Shown in pieces: positions 54,790 to 64,000 of a stretch of DNA of 64,000 bases (the first letter of the stretch is position 1; every line of letters begins with the position of its first letter). A program made the position numbers and the translations under genes. Location of the stretch: contig NC_089274.1 in NCBI RefSeq assembly GCF_963678975.1, positions 26,573,053 through 26,637,052 of the forward strand, given 5' to 3'. The stretch comes from Dysidea avara. Its lineage: Eukaryota; Porifera; Demospongiae; Dictyoceratida; Dysideidae. The notes below the pieces were generated by a model, which was not told the origin of the DNA, did not search any database, and was given only the letters and a program-made list of their open reading frames with translations.

Positions 54790-55045
54790 AAGTCAACACT
54801 TACACAGTAGTGGATGGACACAAAGGTAGGTCAATGCATGATGCATGTACTGATGTCTCGAAAAAAGCCATAGTTGACTTATGCTTGGCTGGAGGCATCA
54901 GTCAGCCAGTTTGCAGAAAAATTATAATTATGAGCTTGTTGGAAGGGTTTGGGAAGACAATTATGAGCTTGGTTATGCTGCCAAGTCATTAAAAGGAAAA
55001 GTGAGGCTGGTTTAATTTTTGGGTGATGTTCACAGGCAAGTAACC
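54790..55045 (+). repeat. Dispersed repeat family F, copy 3
   Basis: Blocks GGCATCAGTCAGCCAGTTTG, GGAAAAGTGAGGCTGGTTTA and GGGTGATGTTCACAGGC match the other copies. Confidence 0.7.
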
Positions 55046-55916
55046 CTATACCTCCATGAGATCCCTATACCACATAATTATGATACAGAAGTGTATGTGT
55101 ATAATATAGTGGTTGAATTTGCTGCACTCTATAGGGTGGGGAATAACAAATAAAACAGACACAGATACCATTTTAGTGGTTCTGGGAGCATGTCCCTCCA
55201 GGAAATTAATGTGCTTGAGGTGGTTTATTACACCAAGTCAAAGTGGGGGATCATAATACTAACATTATCATTCTATTGTCATGAGTATAAGTGTGTTGTT
55301 TCTATATTATGATTATCATCCTGTACTGAGCTGTTACCTGTTTTCTTGCAATCATACCATATTACTGTCCAATCAGCACTATCATTCTCCCAACAATTTA
55401 AGCCTGTTACCAGCTGATACCCAATACAAAGCCTGCCTCATAAAGTTTGTCACTCACTATCCCATAACCTCAAGGAAAATCTCATTTCTAAGTATGGTGC
55501 ACAGCATTTTATTGGAGAATTGGGTTTAAATCCCATAGTACAGACAATCACTGAACCTGTGTAACACATGAAGTCACTGGAATGTGAGCTTGTTACATAA
55601 TTCAGTAGCTTTTAAAGTAGTCACACAACATTTTTAGTTATCCACCTGACGGTCCTGTTGCAGAGATTACACAAATGTCTGTATTAGTTACAGAATATTG
55701 GAATTTAACCAGTAAATATGGTACACACACCTGGTCATGTGACTCATGTTAAAGTACAACTAATGAAACTATGTACAATGCAAAACAAGATAACAATCTA
55801 CAACTAGGTAAATTCTCTAAGAGAAGCAAAATGAAAACTACGAAATGAATCCTAAGAAATGATAACAAAAACAAAAAGTTATATAAAAATATATGTAGCT
55901 GCTGGGAATATATTGT
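55046..55916. other. Gene-free stretch
   Basis: 3' flank shared by the F-box gene (plus) and the CENP-B-like gene (minus). No feature recognised. The plus frame at 55281-55529 has no recognisable domain. Confidence 0.35.
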
Positions 55917-58900
55917 TCAGTCTTCAAAGTCAAAAATTGAGAGGTCAGATTTTTCTGCAGCTTCCCTCCTGGGCCTTTTCCTCCTACCGGCAGGTGTAGT
56001 GGCTGCCTTTCTTTTACCTGTGTAAGATATTGACAGTAACAATATCATCTCAGGACTTGGCCAATAAAATAAATGTGTATTAATATGTGTATGTATGTGC
56101 ACTTGTTAGACACTAACTCTGGAGGCTTACTGAGATCACTACTTAAAATAGAAACCTGTGGCGGGGTTACCAACTAGTTTTGTTGTCTAGCTTGTGGTTG
56201 AATTTATCAAATGAAGTGAGCAAAGCCAAACCAGAACAGCAAGCAGGACCTTGACTATCTGAAAGTGATTGTTCACTTCAACAGACAAACATTCTATTAG
56301 AGTAGGCATCTATTAGAGTAGGCATATGCTCTGTTAGAGTAATGAGAGCTGGGCTTCAGACAGAATGTACTTCTCTGAATACATAGGAGTTGAGTTAGCA
56401 GAGGTCCCATTGTATAATATTATCTGTTTTCACCATAGGTTATTGATCTGGTACTGACACACACAAAAACTAGACTAATATCATCTCATTGATAGCAGAT
56501 CTGATAAACAACAGCATACCCCTATCCTGTGTACAAGACCGGTCAGTCACTTACCCAGAGGAGCACTGACAGGAGTTTCCTGTGAAGCAGCTTTATCAGC
56601 AGATTTAGGAGTACCACGTTTCCTTGTCTTTGATGGTGAAGGTGCTAACAGAGTGACACAACAATGATAACATTCTCCGTCACAAAATTAGTAATAACTT
56701 ACTGCCAAACTCTTTGACCTTTGGGGGATGAGCATCTTTACCTGCAGATAGCACAAGTACTAAATCAATTAAAATGAACATCTAAACAAAAACAGGTCAA
56801 AAGTTTAACCCTTAAACCTGCAAATATATTCAGGGGAATGCGTGCTTACACAATGTGGGCACGCATGGTGACATTAGGGGGTAACTTAGTTCTTATTTAT
56901 ATTGATAGAAAGTCTGTTCACTGAGAAGGTTAAATAAGCATAAAACACAGTAGGGATATTAGCTTCTTATTGTTTTACAGCATTTGGACATTACATACTA
57001 CTCCGTTGTTTCAGTACTTTTTATTGCAGCACTATACACTGTCCTTACTCCAATCAAAAATTCCAAATTTTTTCTTGTGAACTTTTTTGCAAGCTCATGA
57101 CCACTAAATAGCCTGCTTTTCACAAAACTAGTCACAATATTATATAGAGTTAATCACAGCACTATATACTAGATTATGACTCATACAATAACAGTTGACT
57201 CTACATAAGTTTGCAGATAATAATGGACGTGGCCACCATATGCTTACAGACAGTAATTTACGTAAGTGGACGTGGCTCACGAAAGAAGCAGGGTTATGTT
57301 GTGTGTTAATACACATCCACATCGTTACACTAATTAAGATAGCACGTGATCCAATCTGGGTCAGACCCGGATAATCTGTAAAGTGGGACCTGGATGACCC
57401 GACTTGGGTTCTAACACTGTTACTAAACTATATTTATTGACTTACATGTGGCTAGTTCGCCACGGATTTCTCTTACTAATTGATATCAACTACCAACTTT
57501 GAAAACTACCTAGCCACGTGTGTTCAAATAGTTTGGTGCAACGCTAAACTAAACACGTGTATTTGAATAGTTTGACAATAGACTGTATTCCAAATGATGT
57601 CATGAAATAAAATGGCTGCGGCTATTTGGGATATTCTAACATTTTCAAGTGAGAGTTCCAATGGGGCTTAATAAGATTCAAATCGCTATTCAATCCTGGA
57701 AGATGATATTGACCTAAAACTAACAGGTACAGTTATAAGGGTATAAAATCCATTCTCTAATGCCGGGTTAGAATTTTTCAGCTGGTTTACAAAGTCTAGA
57801 AGATAAACTACTGTTTCTTTGCTGTAATAACCAAACCTGGTAATTTTACGTCGATATCTAGTTTGTTAGCCTTTATATCAATCTTTGAAATATCAATCGC
57901 CATTGGTGATAATACTCGACAATATAAGAATCCCCCAAATAGAAAATCCGTGTGACATCATTTGGAATACAGTCTATAGTGCAAGCATTGTATGTTTATC
58001 AACATACCAAAGGTTTTTCTTCACTGAATTAGAAACGTTTCTGTGAAAGAATTAGGGCTGTAGCGTAGCCAGTTTTCTGCTACACTTGACTGAAGGTGTC
58101 AGGCAGGCAGGCAGGGCAGGCAGGCAAGCAGGGCAGGCAGGCAAGCAGGGCAGACATTATAACATTCCGTTGAATAACCAACAAAAATCTGTAGCAACTA
58201 GACAGAAACATTTCAGGTTGATCTGAAGACACTTTGCACTTGATTTTACCCAACCAATACTGTCATGTTGTTGTGAGGAAAAATTGAGACAGCTTTTTGG
58301 GTTATATTATATCAAGGGCCATGCCCACACCTTTGCTCTCCTTACTATACTTAATTCCATCAATACAGTTTCCTCCATTCTGGCAAAGATTAGGGTCACA
58401 GTCATCTATATCAACATCGCATAATTCTTTGGTATAGCCAGCATGCATCATAGACTTACATTTGTCCTCATTTGCGTCCTGTTTCTTTCTCCACAACTAA
58501 GTAAGTATTAATCCACAGGTAGCGTGTTATGGCTTCTACTGTATCATGAGAATCACCTGCTATTTCTGTGTAGCGAGTGGATTGAATGCATAGGCATTTC
58601 TCATACTGTTCTTTGCTTGCAACACTACATAATGAGCGGAAATTGAAGTGAAATGGCCACGTCACCTTTCAACCTTGTTTCATTGCTTTTTATTTCTATG
58701 ATTCCTACTCAAATGTAAGCTTCTAATAGTACTTTACACGCTTGTACCATTTAAAGAGTGCATTACTTTAAACTACCCTAATAAAGCACTCATGCAGGTG
58801 TTCCTGGTGGGTCCACCTGATATTTATAATTGATAAGTGACAACCTTTTATCTTGATAATGGTGTGACATAATAGGACTGTTTAGCAAACACAGTTTTAC

Positions 58901-61900
58901 ACATAAAGTCAAGCAGTGCTTGTTAACTCAGAAATTTTATCACTTCCCTAACACCGTTCCCATCTGATTTACAATAGATTACAAAGATTTACTACTATCT
59001 TGATTAGCAAATTCATTATCTTATTTACAATAGGTGATTTAGGTATCTAGATAATCTTTAAATTATCTCCCAGAAACACTCTAGCATCCAGCTACTAGAA
59101 TGTCTCAGAACATTTATAAACCATCTTACCTATCACCTTAGTCTTGAGGTTGATCTCATGACGGTACAGGAACCTGGTGATCCACCCTTGTGAGCACTGA
59201 AAGTCTGGGTTGTACGGTACAATCATTTCCATGGCCTTTTCCCTCAGCTCTTCATGAGTCACCTTCTCCTTCATGGCCATCTTCTGCAGTACCCAGTCCT
59301 TCAAGGCCACATCTATGGACTGGTCATACCTGTATACAAAAAATAATGAACACACATATAAGTGCAAAAGAAAAGACCATCAAGGGACTGAAAGTGTTGT
59401 AGCACTTATGGTCTCTTAGTATTGTGTACATGTACACACTTCACGTGCTGCAAATAGATGCATAGGCTGACTAGGTCTAAGATATTTAACATTTGTTTAT
59501 GTGGTTAGGAACCACTGACAAGGCAAAAGAGAGAAAAAAACAAACACGAATGGTAATCACCAACACCAATCTTGCAGAGTACTTACATCAGTATATCATA
59601 TTTTGGGTGGATGGGAGAGATAAAAGTGCTGACATGTAAACAGTAACTGTATAGCCAATTAGCTACATAGCGAAGTATAATATAACACATAAAGCACCAC
59701 CTATGCTTGTTTATGAAGAATACAACACTCGTGTGTGTGCATGTTTGTGTGCGCGTACGTGTGTGTGTACTGTATTTTACGTACACATGTGCAGAAGTGC
59801 TTTAACACATCAAAGCAATTGTATATGATCAATCTTTCTTGACAAATTTTGCCTTTGTATGCACTGAAGAAAGGTGATAGAAAGGCAAACTTACACAGTT
59901 ATCAATTCCCCTATTCATGGTGAACACGATGGTACAAATTTCAACTCCATACGTCATTCTGTTTGTAAGTTAGAACCGTTTTAGTATGCGCCTGTAATTT
60001 AATTTCCCTATACTTGCTGTACAATCAATCTCTGTTGTTGCTACTTTGCAGGGCTGTAACTCCCAAAAGTTATTGGCATATGAGGCTGAAATTTTGCCAG
60101 AGGGTACACTTGGCTAAGTAGATTATAAATATTTAACAAGCAAAAATTTGAAAAATGTGGGATTGTGTCGAGTTTTTGCAGATCTGGTCACAAATAAAAA
60201 CCATATGCGTACAATTTTTAAAGGAATTTGACAATTATCACATGATATCTACTATAAAGCCTGGAGAACCAGTATTAGTTTTAAGGATAAAAGTTTCATG
60301 GACAACCAAGCCAAACAACCACAAAACCTGCAAAAATGATATCCATGAAGATTTGTATGTGCTATAAAATACACAGAACATAAATAAATTATTGTAACAG
60401 CAAGCTACAGGTTGTACACTAAATGTGTCTGTAGACAAAAACAAATGGACAGTTTGTTTTACTTAAGTGTTTACCTCAAAGGTCTTCCACCACCAGGAAG
60501 ACGTTTCTTTGTGCCAGGCAAGTCACCAAAGTCCTGAGCCATCCACACACGCAATGTGGAGAAGGACATGTTATGGCGACGAGCTGTAGGTCGTATACCC
60601 CACTGCTTTGCCTCAGCAACCAACATCCTCTTCTCTGCAATTTCCCATGGGGTACGCACCATTGGTGACTGCCTGCTGGAGGATTTGCTCATCGTGCTGT
60701 CCTCATCAAACTCCATAGTCCAATCTTCATCCTGTAACAAATAACTATAATGTTAGCTTTACAGATACTGTTAGGGCCCAGGGGCCCATTAATCACTACT
60801 TTACAATGCAGCAAATATTCATTAATAATTATCCCTCTCACCGCTTTGATATATAAATGCCCATAGCATCACATTCTAAACACTCTGTAACGAGTGTTTT
60901 AGTAGCCCCTGCGCTTATCCTGTACCGGGTATTCTTTGGAACAGGGATAACCAGTCTCTCATGCACTATCGTGCAGTTAGATGATGCAATTGCCTACTTT
61001 CACAATGCCGATGACAAGAGACAACACTTCAAAGTGATAATGGCACTACTAATGAAGAGAAACAGTAAGGAGAGGATTATATACTGTAGATTGGAGTGGT
61101 GTGCTGCTACCTTTGTATGCCTCAAAACAGTGACCTTGTGTCTGTATGTGCATGCGCATGTGCTCACATGCTGGAAACTGGACTTGGAGATAACCACTTC
61201 AACTGTAAACAGGTTAGCAATGTTTAGTGTGATATTATACACAGTGCTAGCCTGTACAATTCACGTTTGGTTTCACTTAGGCTGATTTTTGCACTTTAAA
61301 GTTATATAATGGCTTTGTGGTTTCTCTTGTTTTGTATGCAGCAACTCACTAATCGAATTCCTTGTTCTATAGCAAGTAAATAGATGTATAGTTTTATAGG
61401 ATTATATGGTATGGTGTGTAAGTTATAAGCAGTGGATTGGAGCCTCTACAAATTTGGCGGTGAGGGGGTTATTAACTATAACACCATCACAATGCTTTCA
61501 ATTTGAAGATTACAATTTCTTCTTTATAATAGAATAAATACTGATTAGACTCCTGTGAAGGTTCTTATGTACCTCACTCTCATAGGCCTCAATACATTTT
61601 ATAGGACACTAGGTGTTGCAGAATTGCAATTGTTAATGACCACATTCCTTAGTGAACGGTCCTTACAGTATGGCTATTGAAAGTTGTTGAGTTCTTAAGT
61701 ATGGGCACCCTCCTGGCAGAAGACTCCAGTGACATTTGTTTTCAGCATGTAGAAAGTCTACCTAGTGAAGAAAATATTGCTACTACGTTTCTACAAGGTT
61801 GGGAACAACACTACGCAATATCAGCAAAGATGAATGGGAAACAAAGGAGGACACTGGAAAGTCCATGAAGAATGCATAATCCCCATTGTACATACTGCGG

Positions 61901-62789
61901 CACTTGTCCAGCTGAAAGGATGTTGAACAGTGAAAAAATCAAGTCCATAGCCTTAGCCATGATCGAGTTACGCTTGTCTGAAGGCATCAGTCAGTCAGTT
62001 ACTCAGTCAGTAGAAAATTCCATTCCATGAATTTAAAAAAAAAATTCATAGCAACTTGTTGAAAGCGTTTCAGGTCGATCTGAAGGCTTATTTGAGCTTA
62101 GTTTACCTACTTCATCATTGTCAGGGAAAAGTGAGGCTGGCTTTTGGATGATGTTTATTCATGGGCCACGCCCACACCTTTGTGGTCCCTACTATATGAT
62201 GCCACAAAATCATTTAAAGCATTTACATTACCGTAAAAGATAGCAGACACCCAGTAGATACCTGTAACTTGAAATTAGTGAATTTAAAAATCCAAGCAAT
62301 AAAAAGTAGTGAAACAAAAGATGAATGATGGTATTACAGCATAATTTGTGGATATTTGAGCAAAATAATTGTTATAACATGCCAATGTAGTGATTTTTTC
62401 ACAGAGCTATGTTGTAATACCAAGAGTTCATAATATTTGCATACAAATATTATGAACTCCTGGTAATACCTTCATTTCTTGTTTTATTACTTTCTATCAC
62501 TTGGATCCCTATTTCATTTTTAAATCAAATATACTACCGAAACTTGTCTATTCATACCTCCACAACATGGTACATGTACATATATAATTCATACCTCCAC
62601 AGTCGCAGTGGGTTCCACTGAAGGCAGTTCACCACTTGTGGTACACTCAACCACAGCCACCTTACCAGCTGGTGTTGAGGTTGATGTTGGCATTGTGATC
62701 CTACGTCTGACACGACGATGTTTGGGTGGCATTCGTTTGGTATCTTCTTCAGTTGGCTCATCACTGGTGGCTCCAATTGGAGTGATCGG
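55917..62789 (-). CDS. CENP-B/pogo-type DNA-binding protein lacking DDE, six exons (5' partial)
   Basis: Exons on the minus strand: 62789-62595, 60731-60475, 59329-59130, 56741-56703, 56644-56555 and 56017-55917 (stop TGA). Every intron is GT-AG and phases agree at all five joins. The order is a basic segment (HRRVRRR), an acidic stretch (DEDWTMEFDED), a psq/CENP-B N-terminal helix-turn-helix (AKQWGIRPTARRHNMSFSTL then KKRLPGGGRP), a CENPB-type second helix-turn-helix (VTHEELREKAMEM, then CSQGWITRFLYRHEI), and a serine/proline/lysine tail with RKRPRREAAEKSD, ending IFDFED. Total at least 290 residues. In pogo/Tigger transposases these two domains are followed by a DDE nuclease of about 200 residues; none is found here, in the exons or the introns. 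Likely a nuclear DNA-binding host protein. The true start is not settled; an in-frame ATG lies in the first listed exon. Confidence 0.8.
56949..57035. repeat. MITE family C, diverged right half
   Basis: GTAGGGATATTAGCTTCTTA, TGTTTTACAG and GTTTCAGTACTTTTTATTGC match the right arm of 7056-7244. In an intron of the CENP-B-like gene. Confidence 0.65.
57578..57977. repeat. MITE with about 24-bp perfect inverted ends
   Basis: 400 bp with ends ATAGACTGTATTCCAAATGA + TGTCA and the exact complement. No clear duplication. It lies in the CENP-B-like gene's intron. An ATGGCTGCGGC start-like string near 57611 is followed within about 20 codons by a stop, so no coding is supported. Confidence 0.88.
58080..58335 (+). 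repeat. Family F fragment with GCAG tract
   Basis: A (GGCA)n/(GGGCA)n microsatellite (58100-58153) is followed by ACATTTCAGGTTGATCTGAA, TTTTACCCAACCAATACTGT and GCCATGCCCACACCTTTG, which match the 3' half of family F copies at 27960-28345 and 61780-62205. Confidence 0.65.
58340..58455 (-). pseudogene. EGF-like domain fragment
   Basis: The minus strand reads GYTKELCDVDIDDCDPNLCQ followed by NGGNCIDGI, the end of one EGF repeat and the start of a calcium-binding type, with three of the six cysteines. It then breaks off at KYSKES, next to the repeat-family F end. No splice sites bound a full domain, and it lies in an intron of the CENP-B-like gene on the same strand, whose frame does not need it. 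Probably a captured exon fragment or relic. Confidence 0.55.
59331..60474. other. Intron of CENP-B-like gene; no other gene
   Basis: Includes a GT/GCGCGTAC-rich short tract near 59732-59770 and, at 60050-60180, a sequence (GGGCTGTAACTCCCAAAAGT and on) in the style of the family A repeats. No supported exon. Confidence 0.4.
60732..61779. other. Intron of CENP-B-like gene; unassigned plus-strand frame
   Basis: A 142-codon plus-strand frame at 60857-61285 begins with ATG (MPIASHSKHS...) and has hydrophobic stretches at its end, but no recognisable domain and no paralogue in the window. I do not call it a gene. The rest is unique AT-rich intron. Confidence 0.35.
61780..62205 (+). repeat. Dispersed repeat family F, copy 5
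   Basis: Nearly complete copy: TCAGCAAAGATGAATGGGAA, GTCCATGAAGAATGCATAAT, GAACAGTGAAAAAATCAAGT, GGCATCAGTCAGTCAGTTAC, AGCGTTTCAGGTCGATCTGA, AAGTGAGGCTGGCTTTTGGA, GGGCCACGCCCACACCTTTG. Collinear with the minus-strand copy at 27960-28345. Confidence 0.75.
62275..62527. repeat. Foldback MITE family G with nested palindrome
   Basis: Arms AGTGAATTTAAAAATCCAAG...GGTATTACAGCATAATTTGT (left) and ACAGAGCTATGTTGTAATAC...CATTTTTAAATC (right). Inside the right arm, at 62424-62459, a 36-bp palindrome, GAGTTCATAATATTTG and complement around CATA, interrupts it, and ATACC is repeated on either side of the insertion. Confidence 0.85.
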
Positions 62790-62837
62790 CTATAATAGGA
62801 TGGCAAATATACAGGTAGCCAGATAGTAAATTCTATA

Positions 62838-62995
62838 CAATGGAAGAGACACTGTACATTTAACCTCCTCATAAAGGACAGTTTCTGTTGTCCTTATATA
62901 TGTATATCTCTACCAATAAAATTTTACCTCTGAGAAAGGACAACCTCCTTATATTCATTTGGTCCCCAAGCGTCCAATAAATAGAGGTTCCACTG
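62838..62995. repeat. Pogo/Tigger-like MITE, short
   Basis: 158 bp, ends CAATGGAA... and AGAGGTTCCACTG, flanked by TA on each side. Internal AACCTCCT-AAAGGACA repeats. It ends 50 bp upstream of the first detected exon of the CENP-B-like gene, where its position could place it in an intron or a 5' region. Confidence 0.75.
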
Positions 62996-63122
62996 TATAC
63001 ACAATACTGTATAAGGTTAAGCTCTGTACTACTCTAACAGATATATTAACAAGACCTTTCTACTCACCTGACAAGAAATGTGATGTACTTACTAGAATTT
63101 AGAAATTCGTAGTGTTATATAT

Positions 63123-63404
63123 AACTAGATGAATAAAAATTGGAAATTTTAAAATGGGAATAGGGATTGCTAAAAAAGTCACCAAACAAGAAGGGATCGC
63201 TGGGGTGGTAATGCAAACCACAAATCCCTATTTTGACTCTCTGTCATAAATATTTAGTTACATGCTCCCCTGAGTCATTTTAAAATGAGTCAAAATAGGG
63301 ATTTGTGGTTTGCATTACCACCCCAGTGATCCCTTCTTGTTTGGTGGCTTTTTTAGCGATCCCTATTCCCATTTTAAAATTTCCAATTTTTATTCATCTA
63401 GTTT
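63123..63404. repeat. Foldback MITE with about 117-bp arms
   Basis: Left arm 63123-63240 and right arm 63288-63404 are near-perfect complements: AACTAGATGAATAAAAATTG, TTTTAAAATGGGAATAGGGA, CACCAAACAAGAAGGGATCG, GGTGGTAATGCAAACCACAA, ATCCCTATTTTGACTC. The centre is 47 bp. The high arm identity implies recent activity or arm-to-arm gene conversion. Confidence 0.95.
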
Positions 63405-64000
63405 GTGTACTTTTTATTAACCCAGTAATGGATTTGTTTTACTGATAATGATAATTGTTGTAGATATACGTAGAGCAGTTTACAATTAGTGGCTGTCAAG
63501 TTTAGTGTAAGCTTTGTTGATATCAGACACACTTGACTGCATTATTAGAGTATTTACCTGACTGCTCTTGACTGTGGACGAGACTATACATTACACACAA
63601 TGGTGAGCAGCTGTTGTCTAACTTGTCTTACTACATGTGTCAGGACTTTAGTCTTTTACTCACATTAGCATCCTAATGCAGTGTTCATGAATATACACAC
63701 ACCAAATAGTATGATACTGAGCTAGCTACCTGTCATAAGACAATTGAAGACATGGAACTCTGACAAGCATATAATTATAAGTTAAAATAGTCAGTGGCTG
63801 GGAATTTATTATTTCAGCCAAGACCGTACACAATAAGAAGAATCATGTACAGATTTTCCATGGGTGCATGGACTACAACATTGGCTCACTGGTGCACAGT
63901 AGTATAAATGATAATATAATGCTACGTACAATATAGTTTGTGTAGCTAGAGTTTGTTGTTCATGTGAGTATTGTATTCATTGAGTATACCACAGTGAAGA
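63405..64000. other. Right flank; no gene seen
   Basis: AT-rich, with a diverged ATTATTAGAGTATTTACC motif near 63541. It may hold the 5' end of the CENP-B-like gene, but I cannot support an exon: no ATG-to-donor segment on the minus strand joins in phase with 62789. Confidence 0.3.

Noticed and set aside
58302-58665. Extra exon of the CENP-B-like gene
   Set aside because: The exons at 59130 and 56741 already join in phase; this segment would add an extracellular EGF piece to a nuclear protein and lacks clean splice sites.
60857-61285. 142-codon plus-strand gene
   Set aside because: Begins with ATG but has no domain, no paralogue and no splice support; lies in an intron of the CENP-B-like gene.

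Overview
This is animal nuclear DNA, most likely from a sponge (Demospongiae). The genes are spliced with GT-AG introns, AT-rich non-coding DNA dominates, and LTR, LINE, hAT, pogo-like and MITE elements are dense. The clade call rests mainly on a Death-NACHT-LRR (NLR) gene of a type known to be hugely expanded in sponges, and it is an inference. I see no bacterial operons, CRISPR arrays or tRNA/rRNA genes.

Layout. 0.2-6 kb: a long minisatellite (units of about 31-34 bp) split by a complete hAT transposon with 15-bp terminal inverted repeats and an exact 8-bp target duplication. 6-12 kb: dispersed repeats, foldback MITEs, mirrored arrays of 21-bp units and a pogo-like MITE. 12.5-15.3 kb: two tandem paralogous single-exon genes of unknown function. 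17.8-27.7 kb, minus strand: an NLR gene that I assemble from six phase-compatible exons (start exon, Death domain, two small linker exons, then NACHT and leucine-rich repeats in one large exon that carries a frameshift). Its introns hold a decayed Ty3/gypsy element and a (GT)56 tract. 26.8-34.3 kb: nested MITEs and a 24/26-bp minisatellite. 34.4-36.0 kb: a LINE remnant. 36.0-41.55 kb, minus strand: an apparently intact Ty3/gypsy element whose two 221-bp LTRs look identical. 42-46 kb: MITEs and LINE fragments. 46.4-48.2 and 52.3-54.2 kb: two paralogous F-box/LRR genes. 55.9-62.8 kb, minus strand: a six-exon gene encoding two CENP-B/pogo-type DNA-binding domains but no DDE nuclease, a candidate domesticated transposase.

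How the genes relate. Host genes fall into three groups: innate sensing (NLR), probable ubiquitin-ligase substrate receptors (F-box/LRR pair), and a nuclear DNA-binding protein of transposase origin. Two of these groups plus the unknown pair sit as local duplicates or in repeat-rich surroundings, as expected of fast-evolving families. The signals I find most worth follow-up are the DDE-less CENP-B-like gene, the reconstructed NLR with tiny symmetric linker exons, and a short, nearly palindromic motif (core CTCTAATAGAG) that recurs at a dozen or more sites in unrelated repeat contexts.
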